Shown here piece by piece: positions 54,956 to 63,700 of a stretch of 64,000 bases of DNA. This DNA comes from Phycisphaerales bacterium (lineage in GTDB: Bacteria > Planctomycetota > Phycisphaerae > Phycisphaerales > UBA1924). Position numbers and translations under genes: made by a program. The notes under the pieces are model-generated. The model was not told the origin of the DNA, did not search any database, and was given only the letters and a program-made list of their open reading frames with translations. Numbering within the stretch: position 1 is the stretch's first letter; every line of letters begins with the position of its first letter. The stretch is taken from the NCBI GenBank assembly GCA_029260315.1, contig JAJDDM010000146.1, forward strand, positions 21,015 to 85,014, in the 5' to 3' direction.

Positions 54956-55498
54956 TCAGGCCATGTCGCGCAGGGTTTGCCGATAGCGTTCGCTCATGGC
55001 CTCGAGCGAGGCGGGGATGACGCGCACGTCGGCGATGGCGGTCATGAAGTTGGTGTCCCCGCCCCATCGGGGGACGAGGTGGACGTGCAGGTGGCCTGGG
55101 ACGCCGGCGCCCGCGGCGACGCCTTGGTTGACGCCGATGTTCACGCCCTGCGGCTGGAGGGTGCGTTCGAGCAGGTCGGTCGCGAGGCCGACGAGTTCCC
55201 ATAATCTTGCGCGCTGCGCCGGCTCGTATTCCAGGAGGCGGGCTCTGGCCTCGCCAAGAGCGACGAGCAGGTGTCCGTTGGCGTAGGGGAAGGCGTTGAG
55301 CAGGATCATGCCGTGGGCGTTGCGGTGGACGACGTGGTTCTGCTCGTCGTCGTCGGGCGATTCCCAGTAGGCGCGGAGGAAGCCGGCGGGGGTTTGCGTC
55401 TGCTCGCCGGCGAGCGACTCGAGATAGCTCAGGCGCCAGGGTGCGCCAAGGTTCGCCGGGCCGGGGTTGGGGCTGGGCGTGGGGCGTGGGGGAGTCAT
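54956..55498 (-). CDS. HIT family protein (Ap4A phosphorylase/hydrolase-like)
   Basis: A 180-residue protein. The HIT motif GHLHVHLVPRW (HxHxHx) lies near residue 137 with its catalytic His, preceded by MILLNAFPYANGHLLVALG, as in the FHIT/Ap4A phosphorylase-like actinobacterial group. It would hydrolyse or phosphorolyse dinucleoside polyphosphates. The N-terminus (MTPPRPTPSPNPGPANLGAP) is Pro-rich and disordered. Start ATG 55498. It is divergent from the CBS-domain gene. Confidence 0.9.
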   Translation of the reverse strand: MTPPRPTPSPNPGPANLGAPWRLSYLESLAGEQTQTPAGFLRAYWESPDDDEQNHVVHRNAHGMILLNAFPYANGHLLVALGEARARLLEYEPAQRARLWELVGLATDLLERTLQPQGVNIGVNQGVAAGAGVPGHLHVHLVPRWGGDTNFMTAIADVRVIPASLEAMSERYRQTLRDMA

Positions 55499-55555
55499 CG
55501 ATGCGAGTGTATTCGCGTCTGGGAACGACCGATAGGCGACGCGGGAGGTCTCGCC

Positions 55556-55999
55556 ATGTCGATCCAGACACTGATGACCCACAATGTCGTGACCGTCTCG
55601 ATGGACGACACGATCGAGGAGGCCCGGCGGATCTTCGAGCGGCGCGGCTTCCACCATCTGGTCGTCGAGGAGAACGGGCAGATCGTCGGGGTGATCTCCG
55701 ATCGAGACCTGCTGAAGAACCTGAGCCCGTTCATCGAGAGGCTCGACGAGCGGTCTCAGGATCGGCGGCTGCTCCAGCGGCACGTCCATCAGATCATGAC
55801 GCGCGAGCTTGTGTTCGTGACGCCCGAGGCGTCCATCATCGACGCGGCGCTGTTGATGCTGAGCGAGAAGGTGTCGTGTCTGCCGGTGGTGGACGGGTGC
55901 ATGCGCTGCGTGGGGATCGTGACCTCTCGCGACATGTTGATCTGGTCGCTGCGGTGCGCGCAGCAGGACCAGGACGCCGACGCGAGCCGCGCCGCCTGA
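55556..55999 (+). CDS. Paired CBS domain protein
   Basis: A 147-residue protein made of two CBS modules only: SIQTLMTHNVVTVSMDDTIE with FHHLVVEENGQIVGVISDRD, then VHQIMTRELVFVTPEASIID with VSCLPVVDGCMRCVGIVTSR. Stand-alone CBS pairs bind adenine nucleotides and regulate partners that cannot be told from sequence. GGGAGG precedes ATG 55556. Confidence 0.9.
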   Translation: MSIQTLMTHNVVTVSMDDTIEEARRIFERRGFHHLVVEENGQIVGVISDRDLLKNLSPFIERLDERSQDRRLLQRHVHQIMTRELVFVTPEASIIDAALLMLSEKVSCLPVVDGCMRCVGIVTSRDMLIWSLRCAQQDQDADASRAA

Positions 56000-56012
56000 G
56001 CGAGGCGTCTGA

Positions 56013-56140
56013 CAGAGCCGCGTGCGTGAGCACGCTGACCTTGGACGCAACGCGGCCAAGAGTCGTTGAACCGGGCGGCGGATGGAGGATCCTGTCGCAT
56101 TCCGGGGTCCAGGGCTCGCGTGCTTACGCACGCGGCTCTG
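56013..56140. repeat. Long inverted repeat, MITE-like
   Basis: The left arm 56013-56035 (CAGAGCCGCGTGCGTGAGCA, then CGC) and right arm 56118-56140 (GCGTGCTTACGCACGCGGCT, then CTG) are inverted copies with one mismatch in 23. They are separated by 82 bases with no gene. The element fills most of the gap between the CBS and MFS genes. Confidence 0.8.
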
Positions 56141-56210
56141 ACGCGCAGGATCACGTCCGCGGGGCGGGTGCGACGGCCCGCTCCCTGGCCCGGCTTGCCT
56201 ACAACTTGCG

Positions 56211-57497
56211 GTGCACGAGACCCTGCGAGCCGAAGCGCCGCTGATCCCCGGCGCACGCCGATTGCGTCTGGGCGTCACTATTGCCTGCCACAGCATTGTC
56301 GACTTCTTCGCGTTCATGATCATGCCGCTGCTGAGCGTGATCGAGGGGCGGCTGGATCTGACGCCCTCGCAGGGCGCGACGCTGATCGCGATCCAGCCGC
56401 TGATCGCGGGCGCTGCGCAGCCGATCACGGCCTGGTTCACCGATCGCCACGACACGCGGATGCCCGGCGTGCTGGGCATGGCCCTCACGGTCGTCGCCAT
56501 CTCGCTGATCGGCTACGCGGAGACCTATACGCAGCTCCTGGTGATCTACGGCATCGGGTGCCTGGGCATCGGGGCGTTCCATCCGGTCGCCGTGGCGTGC
56601 GTGGGCGAGCTTGGGAACCATCGGCGGAGCCTCGCGGTCTCCACGTTCTTCGTCGCCGGCATGATCGGCGGTGCGACGGGCAGCTATGTGGCTCCGGCGA
56701 TCGTTGCCGAGTGGGGCCTCAAGAGCCTGGCGTATCTGATTCTGCCGGGGCTCATTGGTGCGTTCCTGCTCCTGATCGCGATCCGCCCGGTGGCGCATCG
56801 GACGCACGATGCGCATGAGACGCACGCGGCGTTGCCCCAGGCCGAGCGCCGCCTGCGCTGGTTTGCCGTGTGGGTTCTGTTTGGAGGTGCCGCGCTGCGC
56901 TCGGCGGTGCATGCCGCCACCGTGCTGCTGATCGTCCGTTGGTCCGAGGCGGTCGTGCTCGAACGGGCCGAGGGCAACACGCTCACCGGCGAGTTGGAGG
57001 GCAAGGCGTCGCTGATCGCCGGGCCGATGAACGCGGCGCTTGTGGTGGGTATGGCCCTGGGTGGGTTCACGATCGGCTCGACCATCCGCCCGCGATTCGA
57101 GCGACGGACCCTGATCATCTTTCCGATGGTCGGGGCGATCCCGATCGCGTTGTTCCCGCGTCTGGACGTGATCCTGCCGGCGGGTGCGCCGCTCCAGGCG
57201 ATTGCGTTCCCGGTGGCGTTGCTCATGGGGGTGGCGTTCGCCGGGCTCATCCCGACAGGCGTCTCGCTGGCCCAGCGGACGCTGCCGCATCGGACGAGTC
57301 TGGTCTCGGGGCTGATGCTGGGCGGGTCGTGGGCGGCGGGGGCGTGGGGGCCGGATTTCGCGCAGTCGATCACCACGGCGTCGGGCCTGCGGGCCGCGTT
57401 CGACGCTACGGCGGGGGTTCTTGCGCTCTCGGGTATCCTGATGCTGCTGCTGCCCAGGGGCCTGGGCGAGCCGCCTTCACGCCTCGATGGGCGATAA
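56211..57497 (+). CDS. Major facilitator superfamily transporter
   Basis: A 428-residue protein with about 12 hydrophobic segments. The region near the N-terminus (GVTIACHSIVDFFAFMIMPL) and the cytoplasmic loop DRHDTRMPGVLGMAL resemble fosmidomycin-resistance (Fsr)-like MFS exporters. The substrate is unknown. The GTG start at 56211 follows the inverted repeat. The codons before it are not coding. Confidence 0.85.
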   Translation: MHETLRAEAPLIPGARRLRLGVTIACHSIVDFFAFMIMPLLSVIEGRLDLTPSQGATLIAIQPLIAGAAQPITAWFTDRHDTRMPGVLGMALTVVAISLIGYAETYTQLLVIYGIGCLGIGAFHPVAVACVGELGNHRRSLAVSTFFVAGMIGGATGSYVAPAIVAEWGLKSLAYLILPGLIGAFLLLIAIRPVAHRTHDAHETHAALPQAERRLRWFAVWVLFGGAALRSAVHAATVLLIVRWSEAVVLERAEGNTLTGELEGKASLIAGPMNAALVVGMALGGFTIGSTIRPRFERRTLIIFPMVGAIPIALFPRLDVILPAGAPLQAIAFPVALLMGVAFAGLIPTGVSLAQRTLPHRTSLVSGLMLGGSWAAGAWGPDFAQSITTASGLRAAFDATAGVLALSGILMLLLPRGLGEPPSRLDGR

Positions 57498-57615
57498 CCG
57501 AAGGGATCTCGCTGGGGTTGTTGCGCACCCGTGACGAACAGAACGGCGATTGAAACGTTCAATAGAGCGTGAGGGGGCGACGTGCCTCGACCGATCCGAT
57601 CTGGAGGACCATGCC

Positions 57616-59853
57616 ATGCTTCGCTCGCTCGTTGCCCTCGTGGGCCTGATCGCCCTGCTTTCTGGCCCCACCGCCGCCCAGACCGATTGGGCCCCGAATA
57701 TCATCATCCCGCAATCGCGGGTCATCGTGCGGCCGGACCATCAGCAGCCCATCCGGATCCAGAGCGTCGAGGCGACGGTGGATATCGCCGAGCGCATCGG
57801 GTCGACCTCGCTGCGGATCACGCTGTTCAACCCGTCGCAACGCCAGCAGGAAGCCGAGCTCATCATGCCCGTGCCCAACGGCGCGAGCATCCGTTACTTC
57901 GAGCTCGAGGGGCTCAGCGGCGACGGCGGGGCGAGGCTGCTGCCGGCCGACGAGGCCCGCAAGATCTATGAGGGGATCGTCCGCAGCATGCAGGACCCCG
58001 CGATCCTCGAGTTCGCCGGCTTCGGCTTCGTGCGTTCCAATGTCTTTCCCGTGCCCGCGAACGGCACGCAGACGATCGTGCTGACCTACGAGCAGTTGCT
58101 TGATGTGGACGGCGATCGCGTGGATTACATCCTGCCCAGGACCCAGAGCCTGGGTGTGAGCGGGGCGAAGTGGAACATGAACGTCCGCGTGCGCTCGGAT
58201 CGGGGGATCGCGACGGTGTATTCGCCCAGCCACGAACTGCGATTGCCGAGGCGCAGCGGCATCGGCAAGGATTTGGAACTCAAGGTTGTCAACGCCGCGG
58301 ATCCGGGATCGTTCCGATTGAGCGTGGTGCTGGGCGAGGGCGAGGGCGGGACGATCATCGCGTATCCCGACCCCGCGATCGGCGGGGGATACTTCATGCT
58401 GTTGGCGACGCCTCCGGCGATCGAGCCCGGTGCGCAAAAGATGCGGCGAGAGGTCACGTTGGTGATCGATCGTTCGGGCTCGATGCGCGGCGAGAAGATC
58501 GAGCAGGCCAAGAACGCCGCGCTCCAGGTGATCGAGGGTCTCAAGGACGGCGAGCTGTTCAATATCATCGACTACTCCGACACGATCGAGAGTTTTTCCG
58601 CACGCCCGGTCGCGAAGACCAGCGAGTCGGTCGCCCAAGCCCGCGAGTACGTCTCACGGATCCGCCCGATCGGCGGCACCAACATCCACGATGCGCTGAT
58701 GGAGGCATTGCGCCAGCCGACGGCCAGGGGCACGCTCTCGATGGTGCTGTTCCTGACCGACGGCCTGCCGACGATCGGCAAAACCCGCGAGAGCGAGATC
58801 CGCGAGGCCGTCGCCAAGGGCAACGCGCACGCCCGGCGGATCTTCAGCTTCGGGGTGGGGTTCGACGTGAACGCCCCGCTGCTCAGCGCGATCAGCCGTC
58901 AGAGCCGGGCCACGACGACGTTCGTGATGCCCGATGAGGATGTGGAGGCGAAGGTCGGCTCGCTGTTTCGTAAGCTGAGCGGGCCGGTGCTGGCCTCGCC
59001 GAAGCTGACCTATCGCGCGATCGACGGGCGTGTCGCGGGCCAGCCGATGCGGCATGTGCTGCCGGGCGAGCTGCCGGACGTTTTCGAGGGCGATCAGATC
59101 GTGGTTGTCGGGCAGTATGTCGAGGGCGTCAAGACGACGCTGCTGATCGAGGGCGAGCAGCGCGACCGGACGCGCACGATGGAGTTCACGTTTGATCCGA
59201 AGAGTGCGTCTGCGCGCAACGGCTTCGTGCCCAGGCTCTGGGCCAGCCGCAAGATCGGCTCGCTGATCGAGCAGATCCGGCTGGCGGGCGCCGATCGCGG
59301 CGCGGCGGACGATCCGCGGGTCAAGGAGCTGATCGACGAGGTCGTGCGGTTGAGCATGGACTTCGGGATCATGACCGAGTACACGGCGTTCCTCGCCGAC
59401 GAGCGCCAGGACGACTTTGCGATGGGCCACTTGATGAGCCGACGGGCCGAGGCGGATCTGCGCGATCGGGCGCTCGGCGTGCGTGCGGGGCGCGAGGCGG
59501 TCGTGCAGGAGCTGAACGGACAGGTGGCGCTCGATGCGTCCCGAGTCAACGCGGGGGCGCAGATTCTGTACTTCGCCGACGCCGACGGCGAGAGCGTCGA
59601 GGAGCGCGCGGTGACCAACATGAAGCAGGTCCGCGAGCAGGCGGTTGTCAATCGTGCCGGCAAGTGGATCGATGCCCGCCTGCTTCGCATGGAGCAGGCC
59701 GAGCCGGACGAGACGATCGAGTTCGCGTCGGCACGCTATTTTGAGGTCGCTGCCCAGCTCGCCAGGGAGGGCCGCCAGGCGATCCTCGCCGACAAGGGCG
59801 ATGTGGAGTTGCTGCTGGAAGGCAAGCGGGTGCTGGTGCGCAACCGCGGCTGA
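57616..59853 (+). CDS. Exported VIT and von Willebrand factor A domain protein
   Basis: A 745-residue protein. Signal peptide MLRSLVALVGLIALLSGPTAAQ. The VIT (inter-alpha-trypsin inhibitor) domain spans about residues 40-175 (IQSVEATVDIAERIGSTSLR, LIMPVPNGASIRYFELEGL). The VWA domain has the MIDAS motif DRSGSMRG (Asp285, Ser287, Ser289) followed by FLTDGLPTIGKT. The C-terminal ~250 residues are family-specific. Similar VIT-VWA proteins act at the cell surface, some as sortase targets. No LPXTG is present. GGAGG lies upstream of ATG 57616. A response regulator and kinase follow. Confidence 0.9.
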   Translation: MLRSLVALVGLIALLSGPTAAQTDWAPNIIIPQSRVIVRPDHQQPIRIQSVEATVDIAERIGSTSLRITLFNPSQRQQEAELIMPVPNGASIRYFELEGLSGDGGARLLPADEARKIYEGIVRSMQDPAILEFAGFGFVRSNVFPVPANGTQTIVLTYEQLLDVDGDRVDYILPRTQSLGVSGAKWNMNVRVRSDRGIATVYSPSHELRLPRRSGIGKDLELKVVNAADPGSFRLSVVLGEGEGGTIIAYPDPAIGGGYFMLLATPPAIEPGAQKMRREVTLVIDRSGSMRGEKIEQAKNAALQVIEGLKDGELFNIIDYSDTIESFSARPVAKTSESVAQAREYVSRIRPIGGTNIHDALMEALRQPTARGTLSMVLFLTDGLPTIGKTRESEIREAVAKGNAHARRIFSFGVGFDVNAPLLSAISRQSRATTTFVMPDEDVEAKVGSLFRKLSGPVLASPKLTYRAIDGRVAGQPMRHVLPGELPDVFEGDQIVVVGQYVEGVKTTLLIEGEQRDRTRTMEFTFDPKSASARNGFVPRLWASRKIGSLIEQIRLAGADRGAADDPRVKELIDEVVRLSMDFGIMTEYTAFLADERQDDFAMGHLMSRRAEADLRDRALGVRAGREAVVQELNGQVALDASRVNAGAQILYFADADGESVEERAVTNMKQVREQAVVNRAGKWIDARLLRMEQAEPDETIEFASARYFEVAAQLAREGRQAILADKGDVELLLEGKRVLVRNRG

Positions 59854-59879
59854 GCTGCCTGAGCGGGATGGATCCCAGG

Positions 59880-59907
59880 GGCCCTCCGCGCGTCGCGGGG
59901 GGCCTTT
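59880..59907 (+). terminator. Terminator-like hairpin after the VIT-VWA gene
   Basis: GGCCCTCCGCG, loop CGT, CGCGGGGGGCC pair over 11 positions with one T-G pair, followed by TTTCC. The T run is short. Confidence 0.5.
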
Positions 59908-60001
59908 CCGTGGAGCGGGCGTGAAGGGATTCCGCCGAGTGGACGACAATGATCGAGGAGGGCGAGACCCCATTGAGGGAAGACCCCGCAGGAGCACGAG
60001 C

Positions 60002-60706
60002 ATGGCCCTGGCCAACATTCTGATCGTCGAGGATGACGAGGCGATCCGCCAGGGCGTCGCCGACGCGTTGGAGTACGCGGGCTACGGCGTGTGCGAGTCG
60101 CCCGACGGGCTGGACGGGCTGGAGCGGGCGTGTTCGGGGGCGATCGACCTCGTCCTGCTCGACATCCTCATGCCCAGGATGGACGGCTTTGAGATGCTCA
60201 GCGAGCTGCGCAAGGCAAAGCCCGCGCTGCCGGTCATCATGCTCACCGCGCGCGGCGAGCAGGAGGACAAGGTCAAGGGCCTGCGACTCGGCGCGGACGA
60301 TTACGTCGTCAAGCCGTTCGGGCCCGACGAGCTGCTGGCGCGGGTCGAGGCGGTGCTCAGGCGATCCGCCGAGCGCCCGGTCGAGCGTGCGATGATGCGG
60401 ATCGCGGGGCGGACGATCGACTTCGAGCGCCGCGAGATCTCGCACGAGGACGGCACGGTCTGCTCGCTCAGCGAGCGCGAGGGCGAGGTGCTGCGGTATC
60501 TCGCGGCGAGCGACGGGCGGGCGATCTCACGCGATGAGCTGCTCAACAGGGTCTGGGGGATCGACCCGCGCGGCGTGCGCTCGCGCACCGTCGACATGAC
60601 GATCGCCCGATTGCGTGAGCACCTGCGCGACGATTCCAGCGAGCCGAGCGTGATCGTCACCGTCCGCGGCAAGGGCTACATGCTCGCCAAGGAGCCGGGC
60701 GCATGA
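60002..60706 (+). CDS. OmpR-family response regulator
   Basis: A 234-residue regulator. The receiver domain has ILIVEDDEAIRQGVADALEY, the phospho-acceptor Asp54 in LVLLDILMPRMDGFEM, and Lys in DDYVVKPFGPDELLARV. A winged helix follows (LSEREGEVLRYLAASDGRAI, VRSRTVDMTIARLREHLRD). It is phosphorylated by the histidine kinase whose gene overlaps its end by 4 bases (ATGA). AGGAG lies 8 bases before the ATG. Targets unknown. Confidence 0.96.
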   Translation: MALANILIVEDDEAIRQGVADALEYAGYGVCESPDGLDGLERACSGAIDLVLLDILMPRMDGFEMLSELRKAKPALPVIMLTARGEQEDKVKGLRLGADDYVVKPFGPDELLARVEAVLRRSAERPVERAMMRIAGRTIDFERREISHEDGTVCSLSEREGEVLRYLAASDGRAISRDELLNRVWGIDPRGVRSRTVDMTIARLREHLRDDSSEPSVIVTVRGKGYMLAKEPGA

Positions 60707-62820
60707 GGCGGGGCGCGCGGCGAGGACGGCGGCTGACCTGGATCATCTTCGCGCTGTGCGCGCTGCTGGTCGTCGATGTGCTCGCGTGGATGACCGTGCA
60801 GACGCTGCGCCTGGAGACCCGCGAACGCGAGGCCCGCCAGCAGGCCGATCTCAAGGAGCTGGTCCGGCGGGTGCTCTGGGACATGGAGTCGCTGGTGATC
60901 CCGATCCTGACGACCGAGTCGGGCCGCCCGTTCTTTCATTATCAGGCGTTCTATCCGGCGGAGCGGGCGTACACGCGGATGTTCGAGGAGTTGAATCCCG
61001 AGGACGTGTTGCAGCCGTCGCCGCTGCTCTCGGAGAGCGGGCCGTTCATTCGTCTGCACTATGAGATCGAGCCGGGCGGTGCGATCCGCTCGCCGCAGGC
61101 GCCGACGGGCAACATGCAGGATCTCGCCGAGGCGCGCGGGCTGCGCACGGGCGGGCAGATCGCGATGTCGCGTCTGCGCCTGCTGGAGCTGGAGGACATG
61201 CTCACGGGCGAGCGATTGGCCTCGGGCGAACTCGACGGCGAGCCGCCCGCCGAGGTGTCGTTGGGCGCGCCGTTCCAGAGCGATGGCGAGGTCTTCAAGC
61301 AGATCGGCGAGTCGCTGTCCAAGGACGACTTCGAGTCGCGCCGTCAGGTGCTCGAGCAGGCGTCGAACCTGAACTACCAGATCACCAATGCGCCGGCGCT
61401 GAGCGAGGCGCCTGCGCGCGCCGACGCGCAGCCGCCCGCCGACGAACTCACCGACGCGCGCCTGGGCCTGCGCAGCGCTGAAGAGATCGAAAAGGAGGCT
61501 CGCCGAGCCGGCGAGCCGCTCGCCGGGCGTAAGGCCCGGGAGCTCCTCGACGCGTCGGAGGGGAACGCCCGCGCGCGAGACCGCGTCGTGGACCTCGACG
61601 CCTTGGGCAAGGATGCCTTTGATAAGAACAACCGGAACAAGACCGAGGAGCTCGGCGCACTGGGCCGCGAGAGCGAACCGAACGAGCAGCCCATCACGCT
61701 GTGGCGGGCGGACCACCCGCCCGCGTTCGTGCCGATCTGGCGCAGGGACCCGGCGAGCGGCTCGCCCGAGTTGTTCTTCGAGCGGACGATCGAACTCGCG
61801 GGCCAGACCCGTACGCAGGGATTCTGGGTCGATTGGCCCGCGCTGCGCGCGGCGATGCTCAACGCGGTCGTGCGGCCCCGCCCCGATGTCGCCGGGGCGA
61901 TCACGGGCGAGTTCCGCGCCGATCTGGTGCCGATGCTGACCGATGCGCCCTCGAGTGCGGCGCTGCGTCTGGCGAGCGTGCCGGTGCGGCTGGTGCCCAC
62001 GATGCTGCCCTCGCCCGCCGAGGGAGGGCTGAGCAGCCCCATCCGCGTGACGCTGCTGATCACATGGCTGGCGACGCTGGTGGCGATCGGCTCGATCGCG
62101 ATCGTGCTGCGGGCGGCGATGGGGCTGAGCGAACGCAGAGGCAGGTTCGTCTCGGCGGTCACGCACGAGCTGCGCACGCCGATGACGACGTTCCGGATGT
62201 ACAGCGAGATGCTCGCGGGGGGCATGGTCCGCGACGAGGCGAAGCGCGAGCGATATCTGGCGACGCTGCGCGACGAGGCGGGGCGGCTGAGCCGGATCGT
62301 CGAGAGCGTGCTGGCGTACGCTCGTCTCGATAAGACGAGGGCGCAGCGCTCGACGGGGCGGGCGCCCGCGCGCGAGGTGCTCGACCGGATCGTTCCGGAG
62401 CTTCGGCGCATCGGCGAGCGAGCGGGCGTCGAGCTTGTGATGGATATCACCGATGAGGCCCAGGCCGCGCTGATCCCCGATGATGCCGAGGCGATCGAGC
62501 GGATCTGCTGCAATCTCGTGGACAACGCCTGCAAGTACGGGCGCGAGAGCGAGCCGCGGGTGGAGCTCTCCGTGGCGGCCTCGGGGGGCCGGCTTCGCGT
62601 CCGCGTGCGGGATTTCGGCAAGGGCATCGCGTGGTCCGAGCGCGCCAGAGTCTTCGCGGAGTTCGATCGCGCCACGCACGAGGGCGACAGCAAGAACCCG
62701 GGGCTGGGCCTGGGCCTTGCGCTCTCGCGCGGGCTTGCCCGCGAACTCGGCGGGGATCTGGTGCTCGTTCGGCACGACGGGCCTGGAGCGATGTTCGAGC
62801 TGTGTCTGCCGGCGTCCTGA
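60703..62820 (+). CDS. Membrane sensor histidine kinase with large sensor domain
   Basis: A 705-residue kinase. An N-terminal helix (LTWIIFALCALLVVDVLAWM) is followed by a periplasmic or extracytoplasmic region of about 420 residues with long acidic and Arg-rich helices, a second helix near 450-470 (LLITWLATLVAIGSIAIVLR), the HisKA domain with phospho-His488 in THELRTPMTTF, and the HATPase domain (IERICCNLVDNACKYGRESE, VRDFGKGIAWSERARVFAEF, GLGLGLALSRGLARELGGDL). The sensor region is unusually large and not a known domain. It pairs with the adjacent OmpR-type regulator. Confidence 0.95.
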   Translation: MRRGARRGRRLTWIIFALCALLVVDVLAWMTVQTLRLETREREARQQADLKELVRRVLWDMESLVIPILTTESGRPFFHYQAFYPAERAYTRMFEELNPEDVLQPSPLLSESGPFIRLHYEIEPGGAIRSPQAPTGNMQDLAEARGLRTGGQIAMSRLRLLELEDMLTGERLASGELDGEPPAEVSLGAPFQSDGEVFKQIGESLSKDDFESRRQVLEQASNLNYQITNAPALSEAPARADAQPPADELTDARLGLRSAEEIEKEARRAGEPLAGRKARELLDASEGNARARDRVVDLDALGKDAFDKNNRNKTEELGALGRESEPNEQPITLWRADHPPAFVPIWRRDPASGSPELFFERTIELAGQTRTQGFWVDWPALRAAMLNAVVRPRPDVAGAITGEFRADLVPMLTDAPSSAALRLASVPVRLVPTMLPSPAEGGLSSPIRVTLLITWLATLVAIGSIAIVLRAAMGLSERRGRFVSAVTHELRTPMTTFRMYSEMLAGGMVRDEAKRERYLATLRDEAGRLSRIVESVLAYARLDKTRAQRSTGRAPAREVLDRIVPELRRIGERAGVELVMDITDEAQAALIPDDAEAIERICCNLVDNACKYGRESEPRVELSVAASGGRLRVRVRDFGKGIAWSERARVFAEFDRATHEGDSKNPGLGLGLALSRGLARELGGDLVLVRHDGPGAMFELCLPAS

Positions 62821-62822
62821 TC

Positions 62823-62864
62823 GGCGCCGTGGTCGGAGCGAGTCTTCGAGCGCAGGCCACGCCG
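62823..62864 (+). repeat. 41-bp dispersed repeat, intergenic copy 3 (forward)
   Basis: It reads GGCGCCGTGGTCGGAGCGAG, then TCTTCGAGCGCAGGCCACGCC, nearly identical to the copy at 27375. A short hairpin (CGCCGAAC-GTAA-GTTCGGCG) overlaps its end. It starts 2 bases after the kinase stop codon. Confidence 0.92.
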
Positions 62865-62878
62865 AACGTAAGTTCGGC

Positions 62879-62912
62879 GTGCCGCCGACCGCTGCTCTGA
62901 GCGGTCGGTGCC
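62879..62912 (+). repeat. Covarying hairpin repeat, copy 6
   Basis: It has end GTGCCGCC, stem GACCGCT / AGCGGTC, loop GCTCTG and end GGTGCC. Confidence 0.9.
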
Positions 62913-62931
62913 GTTGTGTGCTCAAGATGAC

Positions 62932-62967
62932 AAGCACCGACCATGCAGAGCCATGGTCGGTGGCACG
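62932..62967 (-). repeat. Covarying hairpin repeat, copy 7
   Basis: It reads AAGCACC, stem GACCATG / CATGGTC, loop CAGAGC, end GGTGGCACG. It forms an inverted pair with copy 6 and lies just beyond the NUDIX gene's stop. Confidence 0.9.
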
Positions 62968-62995
62968 GGTCGCCTCCGCACAACACGGCCCCGCG

Positions 62996-63700
62996 TCAAA
63001 CCAGAAACCCAATCCGCGACGCGACCACCGCCGACGGCGGACAGAGACCCTCCATCGACCTCAAATCATCCAGCACAACCCACCTTACCTTGGCGTACTC
63101 CCAGTCCTCGCCAGAGACCTCTTGCTCCTCGTCCACCGGCACGCGCACGAGCACGTCGTAGCTCCGCACGGTGGCGTCGCGGAACACGCCGACGATCGTC
63201 GCACGATCCATCGTGTGCTCCAGGCCGATCTCCTCGTTCATCTCTCGCTTCGTCTCGCTGAGCAGGTGCGCCCGATCGATCTGGCCGACGGGCGGATCGA
63301 TGCCGCCGGAGGGGCCGAACTCCCAAAGGCCCGGGTAGGTGTGGACGCTTGGCGATCGCTTGGCGAGCAGCATGCGCGCATTCTTGCCCTCGCCCGCGAC
63401 CAGCAGTGTCGTCTCCGAGAGCTGCCATGTGCTCGTGCCTACATCATCCTGCACCGCGAGAAACTTGTACGAGCTCTCGCGCCACGTCAGACGCATCGAC
63501 GCTGGGTCGAAGGACGTGACCGCGCTGATCGGCCCGTCGAAGAGTCGCGGATTGCGCGCGCACAAGGCTGCCCATCGTGCGTCCACGCGCCCTCGCTCGA
63601 CCTTGCTCGCCGAGTCGTCGCGTACGAACTCCAACGAGAGTTCCTCGCCAGCGCGCGCGTGCCAGAGGTCGATCTCGCCGGCATGGACGTGCTCGATCAC
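62996..63700 (-). CDS. NUDIX-fold hydrolase-like protein
   Basis: A 234-residue protein. The C-terminal half has a NUDIX box in GGIDPPVGQIDRAHLLSETK followed by REMNEEIGL (consensus Gx5Ex7REUxEExGU with the usual Glu before REMNEE shifted), and LWEFGPSGG upstream of it. The N-terminal ~110 residues have no recognised domain. Some members hydrolyse nucleoside diphosphate derivatives, and the substrate cannot be named. The GTG start at 63700 overlaps the stop of the ybaB-like gene (GTGA), so the two are co-transcribed. Confidence 0.8.
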   Translation of the reverse strand: MIEHVHAGEIDLWHARAGEELSLEFVRDDSASKVERGRVDARWAALCARNPRLFDGPISAVTSFDPASMRLTWRESSYKFLAVQDDVGTSTWQLSETTLLVAGEGKNARMLLAKRSPSVHTYPGLWEFGPSGGIDPPVGQIDRAHLLSETKREMNEEIGLEHTMDRATIVGVFRDATVRSYDVLVRVPVDEEQEVSGEDWEYAKVRWVVLDDLRSMEGLCPPSAVVASRIGFLV

